From: Commensalibacter intestini A911
Lineage (GTDB): Bacteria; Pseudomonadota; Alphaproteobacteria; Acetobacterales; Acetobacteraceae
Reading direction: 5' to 3'
DNA length: 64,000 nucleotides
NCBI RefSeq assembly: GCF_000231445.1
Contig: NZ_AGFR01000003.1
Span: forward strand, 868,001 to 932,000
Every line of letters starts with the position of its first letter. The stretch's first letter is position 1. A program made the position numbers and the translations under genes. Shown here piece by piece: positions 35,487 through 45,847 of the stretch. The notes beneath the pieces are model-generated. The model was not told where the DNA came from. It searched no databases and worked only from the letters and a program-made list of their open reading frames with translations.

Positions 35487-36236
35487 ATGCCTTGGACGTT
35501 CTCTCATCCAGCTGTTGTTTTTCCATTAAAACACTCGAAAATAGGTAAGTTTCTTAATTTACCAGCCCTTGTTATCGGCAGCGTATCCCCTGACCTCTTT
35601 TACTCTGTGGGTTTATTTAAACTTGCAACCAAGGCTCATCATTTTATTGGCTGGTTTTATACTGCATTTCCATTATGTATCATGCTTTTTATTGTCTTTT
35701 CTATGTTATCCAAGCCTTTAGAACAAATACTTCCTATTCCTATTAAGCTCTGCAAAGAATGGAAATTCTCTAATTGCATTATCATTGCTTTTTCTTTGTT
35801 TATTGGAGCAGCCACGCATATTCTGTGGGATGGCTTTACCCATGAAACGGGAAATTTCGTTAGAGATATTCATTTTTTGCAATATAATCTGTTTGAGATG
35901 ATAACAAACAGGCAAGAATTACGAATATATAAACTCTTACAATATTTAAGCTCTTTATTGGGGTTAATCTATCTTTGTATAATATATCGACAATATCACC
36001 GTAAATTAGATTTTCCTGAGCAAAAAAGAAACATCAAGAAACTCTATCAACTCTGTGGAATAGGTATAATTTCTATAATAGCCAGCTTTCCGTTTGCATT
36101 TTATCTCACACAGAAAAATACAGCCTTTAATATAAATAAATTTGTTTTTCATGAGTTAAGAATAGCTGAATTACTTTTCTTTGCGTTTATTATTGTGATA
36201 GCGTTATGGATAAATAATCGTCAAATTAAGAACTAA
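35487..36236 (+). CDS. DUF4184 family membrane protein
   Basis: 249 aa from the ATG at 35487, which directly follows the MFS stop with AGG as ribosome site. The N-terminus MPWTFSHPAVVFPL and SVSPDLFY are the DUF4184 hallmarks; HILWDGFTHETG follows. About six hydrophobic segments indicate an inner-membrane protein. DUF4184 shows similarity to membrane-bound metal-dependent hydrolases (His/Asp in SHP, DLFY, HILWD). No role is known. An in-frame start at 35439 inside the MFS gene is rejected. Confidence 0.82.
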   Translation: MPWTFSHPAVVFPLKHSKIGKFLNLPALVIGSVSPDLFYSVGLFKLATKAHHFIGWFYTAFPLCIMLFIVFSMLSKPLEQILPIPIKLCKEWKFSNCIIIAFSLFIGAATHILWDGFTHETGNFVRDIHFLQYNLFEMITNRQELRIYKLLQYLSSLLGLIYLCIIYRQYHRKLDFPEQKRNIKKLYQLCGIGIISIIASFPFAFYLTQKNTAFNINKFVFHELRIAELLFFAFIIVIALWINNRQIKN

Positions 36237-36249
36237 ATATTACTCATTT

Positions 36250-37185
36250 TTACTTCCCTTTACCCATATTATTTATAAAAAATAACTTCTGACGAGAGTA
36301 AGATACCCACACGTGACGAGGTGCAAACCAATCTGATCCGATAAGCATATTGGTTGTATCTGATAATGGAGATACAGTTAAGGTAGGATTACGTTCAATA
36401 TCTTCGCCGAGTTGAAAGGTTTTAAATTTATGCCAGTAATATCGAGAGCTACGCATATCTACACCGCTGGCAAAACCTCCTGGATCTTGGGTAAGAACAT
36501 GATATGGCACCCCAATTTTAATCGCTGTTTCAAACGTAATAATTCGAGATCGAGCACCGCTATCTAGCAATGCAACTAATGGTTTATTATCAACTTTAAC
36601 ATCAACAAAAGGACGTTTCCCTTGCATTTGTAATGGCACTGACTGCATCTTACTCCCCCAAAATGGAGGCACATGACATAATATTGAATTACTATGAACT
36701 TGCCATAACGATAATTGCCCAGCCTTTATATCGAAATCAACATCAAAATGCGATAAAATATCCCCACCAATTAAACCAATTACAGGGATATCTAACCGCG
36801 GATAAGACGGTAAATTTCCCAAAGGAACAGACAAAGGGCCTATTGTTAATTGCCCGAGCTTCATATGTTGAATTAAGACATTTTGCACAAGCTCTTGTCC
36901 ACCTCTTGGGCCTTGGACAACGGTTTGACGATTGGGATCAATGGGAAGATTTAAAATAGCAGAGCCTTCGGGAGAGATCAGACTTCCTTCTGATCCTGTA
37001 TCAACGACCATATTAAAAGGACGACCATTCAACATCACCGTTGCAATTAAAAAGCCTCCCCAATCTTTTAAGGGAACTTGTCCTACTTTCGCATAATCAC
37101 ATGTATCTTCTGCATGTGATTTTTCAGGAAACATACCAATACAAAACACAAAACTAACAAAAATAGAAAGAAAGAGCTTTTTCAT
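36250..37185 (-). CDS. exported retropepsin-like aspartyl protease
   Basis: 311 aa. A signal peptide (ends KSHAED) is followed by two aspartyl protease lobes: VVDTGSEGSLI (D62) and ALLDSGARSRI (D208), plus the hydrophobic-Gly VIGLIGGDIL motif. Having two D-T/S-G sites in one chain allows an internal pseudo-dimer, unlike viral retropepsins that need two chains. It probably acts in the periplasm. Its ATG overlaps the xerC stop by 4 bp, so it is co-transcribed with xerC, although no functional link is evident. Confidence 0.85.
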   Translation of the reverse strand: MKKLFLSIFVSFVFCIGMFPEKSHAEDTCDYAKVGQVPLKDWGGFLIATVMLNGRPFNMVVDTGSEGSLISPEGSAILNLPIDPNRQTVVQGPRGGQELVQNVLIQHMKLGQLTIGPLSVPLGNLPSYPRLDIPVIGLIGGDILSHFDVDFDIKAGQLSLWQVHSNSILCHVPPFWGSKMQSVPLQMQGKRPFVDVKVDNKPLVALLDSGARSRIITFETAIKIGVPYHVLTQDPGGFASGVDMRSSRYYWHKFKTFQLGEDIERNPTLTVSPLSDTTNMLIGSDWFAPRHVWVSYSRQKLFFINNMGKGK

Positions 37186-38165
37186 AGTTTCTTTTCCTGA
37201 TGTGCCCTAGGATGTGCCTTTTCCCATATTTTAAGCAAATGAGCTTCGTCCATTAGCGTATAACGTTGTGTCGTAGAAAGACTAGCATGTCCCAATAACG
37301 TTTGAATGGTTCTGAGATCTCCTCCATTTTGCATAATATGCGTGGCAAAAGAATGGCGTAATGCGTGTGGGGTTGCTAAATCAGATAGTCCCATCATTCT
37401 CCGATATTCTCGCATTGTCTTTTGTGCAATCGAAGGGTTTAGACGTTTTCCTCTCAAACCAATAAAAACTGGCTCTTTTCCTTCGGTTACGCCAGGATAT
37501 TGCCCTTTCCATTGCAGCAATGCTTCTGCAACCATAGGTAGAATTGGAATGAGACGCTCTTTATTCCCTTTACCAACAACGCGTAACATTCCTCCTTCAG
37601 CATTTAAATCAGCATGATGCAAGTCAATCCAATCTAGCCCCAAAGCCTCTGACAACCGCAATCCGCACCCATAAAGCAACGTAAATAAAGCAATATCACG
37701 ATATTGAGCCACAGGAGATTCATCAATAATTGCAATATCTTTTGAAAGTGCTGTTGCTTCCTCTTGCGACAAAGGGTGAGGTAAAGGTTGTTTGACTTTG
37801 GGGGTACTAAGTAATGTAGGCGCTATATTTTCTATATCATGATGAAGCGCTAAATAACGATAAAATGACTTCAATGCAGATAGACGACGCCGACGTGTGC
37901 GAATAGCAGCATCTTGAGTATGTCTACCCTGCCCTAACTGAGGATTACTCAGTGCTTTGTCATTTTCATCAGCCAACCAAGAACGTAAATCTTTATGAGA
38001 CACATCTGATAAGGTTTGCTTAGTGGGTTCTCCTCCGAAATGAATCGTTAAAAAAGATAAAAAACGCGTTAGATCTTGTTGGTATGCAATTATACTATGT
38101 TCAGAAGCCCGACGACTATCTTTCATCCATCCTAGAAATTGTTGCAACAACTCAAATGCTAACAT
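37182..38165 (-). CDS. xerC: tyrosine recombinase XerC
   Basis: 327 aa. The N-terminal SAM-like core-binding domain is followed by the catalytic domain with CGLRLSEAL (Arg I), HALRHSFATHIM (His-Arg box), LLGHASLSTTQRY (His and nucleophile Tyr). It resolves chromosome dimers at dif with XerD. The length is slightly above the usual 300. No integrase-type accessory genes or attachment sites are seen, which supports a housekeeping Xer rather than a phage integrase. Confidence 0.9.
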   Translation of the reverse strand: MLAFELLQQFLGWMKDSRRASEHSIIAYQQDLTRFLSFLTIHFGGEPTKQTLSDVSHKDLRSWLADENDKALSNPQLGQGRHTQDAAIRTRRRRLSALKSFYRYLALHHDIENIAPTLLSTPKVKQPLPHPLSQEEATALSKDIAIIDESPVAQYRDIALFTLLYGCGLRLSEALGLDWIDLHHADLNAEGGMLRVVGKGNKERLIPILPMVAEALLQWKGQYPGVTEGKEPVFIGLRGKRLNPSIAQKTMREYRRMMGLSDLATPHALRHSFATHIMQNGGDLRTIQTLLGHASLSTTQRYTLMDEAHLLKIWEKAHPRAHQEKKL

Positions 38166-38382
38166 TCATTTTATCCTAATTTTTAATTATTTATCTCATC
38201 ATTTGCCACAATGATACAGTGAATTATACATATGTCCTACGATGTAGTTTAGCATTAAATGCTAATAATTATTTTAAAGAATACTTTGCTTTTCAATTAT
38301 ATGATAACTAATTGTTAAAAATATAATTATCTCTATAGTAGCCATCGATTACTATATGAGTCCTGTAATAAAGAGGTCAATA

Positions 38383-39066
38383 ATGAGTTATTTCGCATTA
38401 GTTTTTCTTAAATTTATTGTCGGATTTATTATAGTAATTTGTTATTTCAACTACTCGGGAAAAACACAGATCTCTCAGATGTCCCCTATTGATTTAATTG
38501 GGAATTTTATTTTAGGTGGTATTATTGGGGGAGTAATCTATAGCGATACCATTCCATTATATACCTACGTTATAGTGCTGATTATTGGCACGTTTTTAAT
38601 GCATTTATTAAATAAAGTAGCCAAAAAATTCGAGCTATTTAGGTCTTTTACATTAGGTGATCCGATTATTATTGTTAAAAATGGTCAGCTCATGGTTGAC
38701 ACCATTAATAATAAACAAAATAAAATCGATATTATTAATCTACTTTCTATTTTACATGCCAGAGGTATTGGCTCTATCCAAGAAGTCCATTACGCACAAG
38801 TAGAGCCCAATGGACAATTGACTATTATTGAAAAAGATCAAAATGAACCTTCTATTGTTTTGATCTTAAGAGGTGAAATCCAACGATTACCTTTCGAGCT
38901 ACTTGAAACAGACGACCAATATATCTCTCACCTTTTAGAAAATAATCAGCTAAAGTTAGAAGAAATTTTTATTGCCGAATATTATAGTCATCGAATTATT
39001 ATTACTTTAGATGATGGTAAAAAGATAACGGTTCCTGTAACTTTAAAATCTAAAGAACAATCATAA
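38383..39066 (+). CDS. DUF421/YetF family membrane protein
   Basis: 227 aa from the ATG at 38383, which has AAAGAGG upstream; an in-frame ATG at 38356 is a weaker alternative. Two to three N-terminal membrane helices (FLKFIVGFIIVICYF, FILGGIIGGVIY, YVIVLIIGTFLMHLL) precede a soluble domain with GDPIIIVKNGQ and LSILHARGIGSIQEVHYAQVE, the classic YetF motif block. YetF proteins are small inner-membrane proteins linked to spore or stress biology in Bacillus; their activity is not known. It stands alone between xerC and priA. Confidence 0.85.
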   Translation: MSYFALVFLKFIVGFIIVICYFNYSGKTQISQMSPIDLIGNFILGGIIGGVIYSDTIPLYTYVIVLIIGTFLMHLLNKVAKKFELFRSFTLGDPIIIVKNGQLMVDTINNKQNKIDIINLLSILHARGIGSIQEVHYAQVEPNGQLTIIEKDQNEPSIVLILRGEIQRLPFELLETDDQYISHLLENNQLKLEEIFIAEYYSHRIIITLDDGKKITVPVTLKSKEQS

Positions 39067-39121
39067 TGCTCACTCTTATTGCTTTCTAAATTATTAAGAT
39101 CATTTTGGTATAGACCCTATA

Positions 39122-41341
39122 ATGTCCTCTTCACGTATTCTACCTGTTTTATTGCCATATCCTTTTAAGGAGCCTTTTTATTATCAAGTTCCACCAGAAC
39201 TTGAATATGAAACATTTATTCCGGGAACATTAGTCATGGTTCCCCTTGGCAATAGAGAAGAAATCGGAGTTATATGGGAAAAACATCAACTCCCCAAAGG
39301 GATTTCTTTATCTGAAGAAGAACCTAAAAAAATTAAAAAGATAAAGCCTATTTTATCGACTTTATCCGTTCCACCACTTCCTGCCATTTTATTACAATTT
39401 ATCGATTGGGTCGCTGCGTATACATTATCTTCTCCAGGCATGGTGCTGGCAATTGCTTTACGAGGCATTCAAACCTATGCCTCTACTAATACAGCAAAAA
39501 CAGGATGGGTATTATCTGATTTATCAACGAATACTATTCGTATGACCCCTGCCCGTGAGAAAATTATCCAATTTCTAAAAGGTAAAGAAATCCCTTTCAC
39601 GACTAAGTTTCTAAGCGAAGCATTGACTGTAACTTCCAGTGTTATTCAGGGTCTCGCAAAGGCAGGTATTCTTGAAGAAAGATTATTACCGTATCATTCT
39701 ACTTTTTTAGAACCTAATCCTTCTTTCCATATTCCACAACTATCTGAAGATCAACAAGAAGCTGCTGACTTTTTAAGCGAGAAAGTCGAGGATAAACAGT
39801 TCTCTGTCACTCTATTACAAGGGGTTACGGGCTCTGGAAAAACAGAAGTATATATGCAGGCGATTGCGACTTGTATAGAACAAGAGCAACAAGTTTTAAT
39901 CTTGCTCCCTGAAATTGCACTATCTTCACAATGGGTAGAACGCTTTGAAAAACGTTTTGGGGTTAAACCTGCCCTCTGGCATTCAGATTTGTCCAATAAG
40001 CAACGCAAATTGACATGGCAAGCTGTTATTAAAAATGAAGTTTCTGTGCTGGTCGGTGCCAGATCTGCTTTATTTCTTCCTTTTACCCATTTGGGGTTGA
40101 TTATCATTGATGAAGAGCATGAGACCTCTTTTAAACAAGAGGAAGGAATTATTTATCACGCCAGAGACATGGCGATTGTGCGAGCTAGATTATCAAATTG
40201 TCCAGCAGTGCTTGTTTCAGCAACACCATCCCTTGAAACTTTAACCAATGCATATCATCATAAATACCATCATTTAACACTCAGTGCTCGTCATGGTGGG
40301 GCTTCTATGCCGGATGTGCAAGTCGTGGATTTAAGGGCAACCCCACCTCATCGAGGATTATTTTTATCGCCTCCGTTAATTACTGCCACTCAACAACGCT
40401 TAGAAAAAGGCGAGCAAGTTCTATTCTTTCTTAATCGTCGAGGTTATGCCCCCTTAACCCTTTGTCGTGCTTGTGGTCATCGATTAGAATGTCCTCATTG
40501 CTCGGCTTGGCTAGTCGAACACCGCAGCACTCAACGTTTAGTATGTCATCATTGTGATTATTTTATTCCTATTCCAAAAGAATGCCCGCATTGTAGTGCA
40601 CCAGACAGTATGGTACCCATTGGCCCAGGAATAGAACGTATTACCGAGGAAGCACGAGCCACTTTTCCTGATGCCAAAATTCTTGTAATGTCAAGTGATA
40701 GCTTAACTAGCTCCAAAGCAACGGCTGAAGCTATTCGTCAGATTGACCAGAAAGAAGTTAACCTTATTATTGGTACTCAAATTGTCGCCAAAGGGTGGCA
40801 TTTTCCATTTTTGACTTTAGTTGGGGTAATTGATGCTGACCTTGGATTAAGTGGCGCAGACTTAAGAGCCTCAGAGAAAACATTGCAGCTACTTCACCAA
40901 GTTGGTGGACGCGCAGGGCGAGCTCAATCCCCAGGGATTGTGATGTTACAAAGTTACTTATCAGATCACCCTGTGATGGAAACATTAGTCAAAGGAGACT
41001 TTAACGAATTTATGCTGCAAGAAGCTGCTGAACGTCAAATGGGGTTCTGGCCTCCTTATGGTCGTTTGGCTGCGATTATTGTCAGTGCGGACACGAATGA
41101 GGAAGCCATGCAAATTGCTTATGAGCTTGGACAGAATGCTCCTCAGATGGAAGGCGTCATAGTCCTCGGCCCTGCCCCTGCTCCTTTAGCTTTGCTACGA
41201 AATCGTTATCGACAACGATTATTACTCAGAACACAAAAGCATATTGCCATTCAGCCTATTTTACACCAATGGCTATCCAGTGTAAAAGCTAAGAAAAGCG
41301 TTAAGATTGATGTGGATATCGATCCAATTTCTTTTTTGTAA
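39122..41341 (+). CDS. priA: primosomal protein N' (replication restart helicase PriA)
   Basis: 739 aa. Walker A is QGVTGSGKTEVY, DEEHETSFKQ is motif II, and the zinc-binding cysteines follow (LCRACGHRLECPHCSAW, VCHHCDYF, CPHCSAPD). An ERITEEARATFPDAK motif and the C-terminal helicase motif VGGRAGRA complete it. PriA reloads DnaB at stalled forks. Length is typical. It is preceded by the YetF-like gene and has no apparent operon partner downstream. Confidence 0.95.
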   Translation: MSSSRILPVLLPYPFKEPFYYQVPPELEYETFIPGTLVMVPLGNREEIGVIWEKHQLPKGISLSEEEPKKIKKIKPILSTLSVPPLPAILLQFIDWVAAYTLSSPGMVLAIALRGIQTYASTNTAKTGWVLSDLSTNTIRMTPAREKIIQFLKGKEIPFTTKFLSEALTVTSSVIQGLAKAGILEERLLPYHSTFLEPNPSFHIPQLSEDQQEAADFLSEKVEDKQFSVTLLQGVTGSGKTEVYMQAIATCIEQEQQVLILLPEIALSSQWVERFEKRFGVKPALWHSDLSNKQRKLTWQAVIKNEVSVLVGARSALFLPFTHLGLIIIDEEHETSFKQEEGIIYHARDMAIVRARLSNCPAVLVSATPSLETLTNAYHHKYHHLTLSARHGGASMPDVQVVDLRATPPHRGLFLSPPLITATQQRLEKGEQVLFFLNRRGYAPLTLCRACGHRLECPHCSAWLVEHRSTQRLVCHHCDYFIPIPKECPHCSAPDSMVPIGPGIERITEEARATFPDAKILVMSSDSLTSSKATAEAIRQIDQKEVNLIIGTQIVAKGWHFPFLTLVGVIDADLGLSGADLRASEKTLQLLHQVGGRAGRAQSPGIVMLQSYLSDHPVMETLVKGDFNEFMLQEAAERQMGFWPPYGRLAAIIVSADTNEEAMQIAYELGQNAPQMEGVIVLGPAPAPLALLRNRYRQRLLLRTQKHIAIQPILHQWLSSVKAKKSVKIDVDIDPISFL

Positions 41342-41473
41342 AATATTTATTCTTCAAAATTTCTAATTAAATTAATACATCTAATATCATTAAATAATCG
41401 TATTCTTTTTATTAAAAAAATGATAGTCTAACCTATTGTAATTAATAGAAAAACAATTATTAGGTATCATTTA

Positions 41474-43084
41474 ATGAAAAATCAAAGCAACCCTGCAATA
41501 CTTCGTCCTGGAACGACTATTGGTAGTATAGATGCAGAAAATGATGATAATTTTTTATTTGAATGTTTTGTAAAAAAATATGATTTAGATGAACTTTTAG
41601 ACCAGAATTCTCCATATAGTATTATTTTAGGACGAACGGGATCAGGGAAAACAGCTATTGTTAAATATATACTAAGTTGTAAAGAAAAATCACAGGAAAT
41701 AGACCTTGCTGATACATTTATGAACTATATTGCTAATTCTAATATAATTAAATTTTTAAATGATATTGGTTTAGATTTATCATTGCTATTTCAAACTCTT
41801 TGGAAGCACATACTATGTGTTGAATATATAAAAATAAAATGGAATATTACGCAACAACAAGAAAATAATAATTTTTTAACACGTATATTAAACAAATTTT
41901 CCAAAGAAAAAGGAAAGTTAGAAAGAATACAAAATTACCTTGATATGTGGGGAGGTGATTTTTGGTTGGAAACTGATGAAATTGTTAAAAATATAACACA
42001 AGAATACGAAAATAAATTTGAAGCAGAGCTTGGTGTAGATATTGCAAAAAAAGTAAAAATAAGCGGTAAATATGATAATAAATTAAAAGAAGAAAAAAAG
42101 GTAGATATCAAAAATAGAGTACAAAAAATTATCAGTTCTGACCAACTAAAATGCTTACAAAATTTAATTGATCTTCTAGCAAAAGAATCAAATGACCAGC
42201 GTTGTATTTACTTATTAATAGATAAACTTGATTCTAATTGGGTAGATATTCAGATTCGATTTAAATTAATTAAAGCTTTAATTGATGTTTTAAATAAATT
42301 TAGATCTATCGAAGATTTCAAAATTTTAGTTGCTATTAGAGAAGATGTTTTTGAGAAAACTATTCTTGAAACAAAAGATATAGATACACAAAGAGAAAAA
42401 TTAGAAAGTATCTGTTTTCAATTAAGATGGGAAGAACATGAATTAAAAGAAATCGTTAATAAACGTATTGCATTGCTTTACAAACGCAAATATTCAAAAG
42501 ATTTCATTAGTTATGATAATATTTTTATAGATAAAGTTGGGCAAAAAAAATCTTTTGATTATCTTATCAGTAAAACTTTCATGCGACCAAGAGATATTAT
42601 AAGCTTTGTTAATGAATGCCTTTCCATATCCAATGGTAAAACACTGATTAGCGAAAAGAGTATTAGAATTGCAGAAACATTATATATAAAAAAAAGAATA
42701 CAGGCTATAAAAGAGGAATGGTTCAGTATTTACCCTGAACTAGAAGAAATTATACAATTAGTACAATCTTTTGAAAGAAATAGACTTGAAATCAAAGATT
42801 TTATAGACAAATTCGATGATGCAATTATTACACTAGCATCACTATCGTATGAAAGTTATTTAATCAATGAGACAAAAAACTATTTAAACAATATCTCTCC
42901 ACTAGCACCTCTCTTATTTACCAAACATATTATTGTATGTTTATTTAGGGTGGGCTTAATCAATGTAAAAAATAATAATAATTATCTACATTCTAATTCT
43001 AATCAAGGCATCATAAGTATTAGTGAAATCAATGAAAACACCTCTATAACTTTACACCCCATATTACAACAAAGACAGAAGTAA
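41474..43084 (+). CDS. Sll1717-type P-loop ATPase, possible defence gene
   Basis: 536 aa. Walker A is GRTGSGKT (53-60) and Walker B YLLIDKLDSNW (246-256), with the Asp that also marks STAND/AAA-like ATPases. A sensor-like RPRDIISFVNE sequence follows later. I associate this pattern with the P-loop ATPase Sll1717 family, found in variable gene neighbourhoods. The composition is rich in Lys, Ile and Asn, unlike the flanking priA and regulator, which hints at transfer. No nuclease or effector domain is visible. A solitary gene with its own 132-bp upstream gap; role unknown, with defence one possibility. Confidence 0.7.
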   Translation: MKNQSNPAILRPGTTIGSIDAENDDNFLFECFVKKYDLDELLDQNSPYSIILGRTGSGKTAIVKYILSCKEKSQEIDLADTFMNYIANSNIIKFLNDIGLDLSLLFQTLWKHILCVEYIKIKWNITQQQENNNFLTRILNKFSKEKGKLERIQNYLDMWGGDFWLETDEIVKNITQEYENKFEAELGVDIAKKVKISGKYDNKLKEEKKVDIKNRVQKIISSDQLKCLQNLIDLLAKESNDQRCIYLLIDKLDSNWVDIQIRFKLIKALIDVLNKFRSIEDFKILVAIREDVFEKTILETKDIDTQREKLESICFQLRWEEHELKEIVNKRIALLYKRKYSKDFISYDNIFIDKVGQKKSFDYLISKTFMRPRDIISFVNECLSISNGKTLISEKSIRIAETLYIKKRIQAIKEEWFSIYPELEEIIQLVQSFERNRLEIKDFIDKFDDAIITLASLSYESYLINETKNYLNNISPLAPLLFTKHIIVCLFRVGLINVKNNNNYLHSNSNQGIISISEINENTSITLHPILQQRQK

Positions 43085-43103
43085 TATATTAGTTATAATT
43101 TTC

Positions 43104-43856
43104 TTACGTTTTACCCATCACTTTATTCACATAGTCCCTAGGCGTAAATCCTAACCTTTGCTTAAAAACCGTCGTAAAGGCGCTGGGACTATCATATCCT
43201 ACTTGTAAAGCAACCTGAGTAATCGGTTCGCCAGAAGTTAACAGTTCCAAAGCTACTTGCATGCGTTTTCTGCGTAGCCACTCGACAAAACTTAGCCCTG
43301 TTTGTCTATAAAATTGACGGGTTACCGTGCGATCACTCACTTTTAATCTCTTTGAAAAGTCAGCAACAGACCAAGGATAATCTAAATTTTCAGTAATATA
43401 ATGACAGATTTCTTGATATTCTAACTCTTTGGGATAAGGCAATTCAAACGCGTATAAATCCGATAAAGAACGTAATTCATTTAAAAAGAGCTCAATCGTC
43501 CATTCTTCAATCGAATGTGGAAAATAATGACTATCCATTCCCACTAATTTTGGCATTAATGCGTGCATCAACGGCGAAACATTAACCACTTGTGTTTTAT
43601 AAGGAAAATCAGCGCGAGCCAAAGGATCTACATAAATACTATAAAGTGCTGTGTCTCTTAACATAGTGAGCTTATGCATTGCCCCTGCAATGATCCATAT
43701 CCCATCTTTTTCCGTGATGACAGAGCAGCTCTCTGGCGTTTCAACACGGATCAGCCCTTTTTTAATGACTAACAATTGCACACAATCATGACGATGGAAC
43801 TCATCTTCGAAATGCTGGCTAGAAAACTGATATTCTTTAACGGATAAAAGAGACAA
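43104..43856 (-). CDS. AraC-family transcriptional regulator
   Basis: 250 aa, starting with TTG at 43856 with GGTAGG just upstream; no ATG lies in frame above it. The N-terminal cupin arm (FHRHDCVQLLVIKKG) is joined to a double helix-turn-helix domain with ITQVALQVGYDSPSAFTTVF and GFTPRDYV. It probably activates a transporter or metabolic gene in response to a small ligand. It sits divergent from leuA (about 197 bp), which may or may not be its target. Confidence 0.87.
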   Translation of the reverse strand: MSLLSVKEYQFSSQHFEDEFHRHDCVQLLVIKKGLIRVETPESCSVITEKDGIWIIAGAMHKLTMLRDTALYSIYVDPLARADFPYKTQVVNVSPLMHALMPKLVGMDSHYFPHSIEEWTIELFLNELRSLSDLYAFELPYPKELEYQEICHYITENLDYPWSVADFSKRLKVSDRTVTRQFYRQTGLSFVEWLRRKRMQVALELLTSGEPITQVALQVGYDSPSAFTTVFKQRLGFTPRDYVNKVMGKT

Positions 43857-44053
43857 AATATGCCTACCATATTCATAAAATAGAAATAAAAATCATAAGA
43901 TTATCTTATTTTACTGTAATTTCATCTCTAAAAATAGATCAAATTGTCCATTTTGAGCAAAAACCTGTCTGGGCTTCAAAAGCGAATCAAATTTACCTTG
44001 GTTATACTGATCTCAATCGTCACTATTAAAGACATTTTAAAAGGTAAATTCCA

Positions 44054-45721
44054 ATGTTGACTAATCCAGAAACAAAATATCGTCCATTTAATGCTTTCCC
44101 ATTCCCAGAGCGCACATGGCCAAACAAAACAATTACTCAAGCCCCTATTTGGTGTGCTGTGGATATGCGTGATGGCAACCAATCCTTAATCAACCCGATG
44201 GATCACGATCGTAAAATTAAATTCTTTAATTTGTTAATTGAATGTGGTTTCAAACAAATCGAAGTGGGCTTCCCATCTGCTTCAGACACTGAATTTAACT
44301 TTGTGCGTCATTTAATTGAAAATAACTTAATTCCTGATGATGTGACCATTCAAGTCTTAACCGCTGCTCGACCAGAATTGATTGAACGCACTTTTGAAGC
44401 ATTAAAAGGTGCTAAAAAAGTTGTTATCCATGTTTATAATGCGATTGCAGAAATCTTTAGACGGATTGTCTTTAATAAATCTCAAGATGAGATTATTGAA
44501 ATGTCTTGCAATGCTGCTCAATTAGTCAGTGATTTTTGTGAAAAAAATCCAGATACACATTGGACATTTGAATATTCACCAGAGAATTTTTCCTTAGCAG
44601 AAATGGATTTTGCTATCCGCATTTGTGAAGCTGTTACCAACGTATGGAAACCATCAGAACAAAGACCAATGATTATTAATTTGCCCAGTTCTGTTGAATC
44701 AAGCACACCAAATATCTTTGCAGATCAAATTGAATATTTTTGCACTCACTTTACACAACGTGACAAAGTTTGTATTAGCGTGCATCCTCACAATGATCGA
44801 GGCACAGCCATCGCCGCAGCAGAGCTTTCTTTATTAGCTGGCGCTGATCGCATCGAAGGATGCTTACTTGGAAATGGTGAGCGTACAGGCAATGTTGACT
44901 TGATTATCTTGGCATTGAATTTATATTCTCAAGGGATTAATCCCAATGTTGATTTTCATGATATAAAACATGTCGCAGCAGTTGTTAAAGAATGTAATGA
45001 ACTTCCTGTACATCCAAGACATCCTTATGTCGGTGATTTAGTCTTTAGTGCTTTTTCTGGAAGCCATCAAGATGCGATCAAAAAAGGCTTCCAAACCCGT
45101 CAAAAACAAGAGCACTCATACTGGGAAATGCCTTATTTGCCAATTGACCCTGCAGATTTGGGGTGTAGTTATGAAGCCGTTATTCGCGTCAATAGTCAAT
45201 CTGGGAAAAGTGGCTCTGCATGGGTTTTACAACAAAATCATGGGATTGAGTTACCTCCTCATTTACAACGTGAATTTAGTAATGTTATTCAAGAGAAAAC
45301 GGATCAATCTGGACATGAATTAACTCCTGCTGAAATTTGGTCTACTTTCCGTGAAGAATATGGATTAACAGGACAAAATAAACTTACATTACAAGAGTTT
45401 AATGTTGAGCAAAACTCACCTAACAATACAAAGTTAAAACTAGCATTGAATATTGATGGTAAGAAAACAACCATGATTGGTGAAGGAAACGGGGTATTAT
45501 CTGCTGGAACTGCAATCTTAAAAGAAAAAACACAAGTTGATTTCCGTATTGAAGAATATACAGAGCATACTTTAGGTAAAAGTAGCGATAGCCGTTCAAT
45601 CAGCTATATTAAATGCTCTAATAAAAAAGGAGAAAGCTGTTGGGGTGTTGCTATTGATAACGATATTCTAGGCTCTTCTTTAAAGGCTTTATTAAATGCC
45701 GTTAGTAAATTTATAAAATAA
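44054..45721 (+). CDS. leuA: 2-isopropylmalate synthase
   Basis: 555 aa, the long LeuA form. AVDMRDGNQSL carries the metal and catalytic residues, SVHPHNDRGTAIAAAELSL the second metal site, and GCLLGNGERTGN the lid. The C-terminal regulatory domain (leucine feedback) is present after about residue 400. It condenses acetyl-CoA with 2-oxoisovalerate, the first committed leucine step. No leuBCD is nearby. The gap to the AraC gene contains its promoter, with no obvious attenuator. Confidence 0.94.
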   Translation: MLTNPETKYRPFNAFPFPERTWPNKTITQAPIWCAVDMRDGNQSLINPMDHDRKIKFFNLLIECGFKQIEVGFPSASDTEFNFVRHLIENNLIPDDVTIQVLTAARPELIERTFEALKGAKKVVIHVYNAIAEIFRRIVFNKSQDEIIEMSCNAAQLVSDFCEKNPDTHWTFEYSPENFSLAEMDFAIRICEAVTNVWKPSEQRPMIINLPSSVESSTPNIFADQIEYFCTHFTQRDKVCISVHPHNDRGTAIAAAELSLLAGADRIEGCLLGNGERTGNVDLIILALNLYSQGINPNVDFHDIKHVAAVVKECNELPVHPRHPYVGDLVFSAFSGSHQDAIKKGFQTRQKQEHSYWEMPYLPIDPADLGCSYEAVIRVNSQSGKSGSAWVLQQNHGIELPPHLQREFSNVIQEKTDQSGHELTPAEIWSTFREEYGLTGQNKLTLQEFNVEQNSPNNTKLKLALNIDGKKTTMIGEGNGVLSAGTAILKEKTQVDFRIEEYTEHTLGKSSDSRSISYIKCSNKKGESCWGVAIDNDILGSSLKALLNAVSKFIK

Positions 45722-45732
45722 TATATTTCTCT

Positions 45733-45780
45733 TCTGAGCTCTTGATTAAAAATTATATTCATAAGCTCAGAGGATTTTTC
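45733..45780 (+). terminator. possible leuA terminator
   Basis: TCTGAGCT at 45733-45740 pairs with AGCTCAGA at 45764-45771, then GGATTTTTC. The loop is long (23 nt), so this is a weak candidate. Confidence 0.4.
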
Positions 45781-45799
45781 ATTATAAAACATATAATGC

Positions 45800-45847
<48 letters not shown>

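Noticed and set aside
37182-38165. Phage or island integrase
   Set aside because: The protein fits XerC, the gene is coupled to a housekeeping-like gene, and no attachment repeats or tRNA target lie near.
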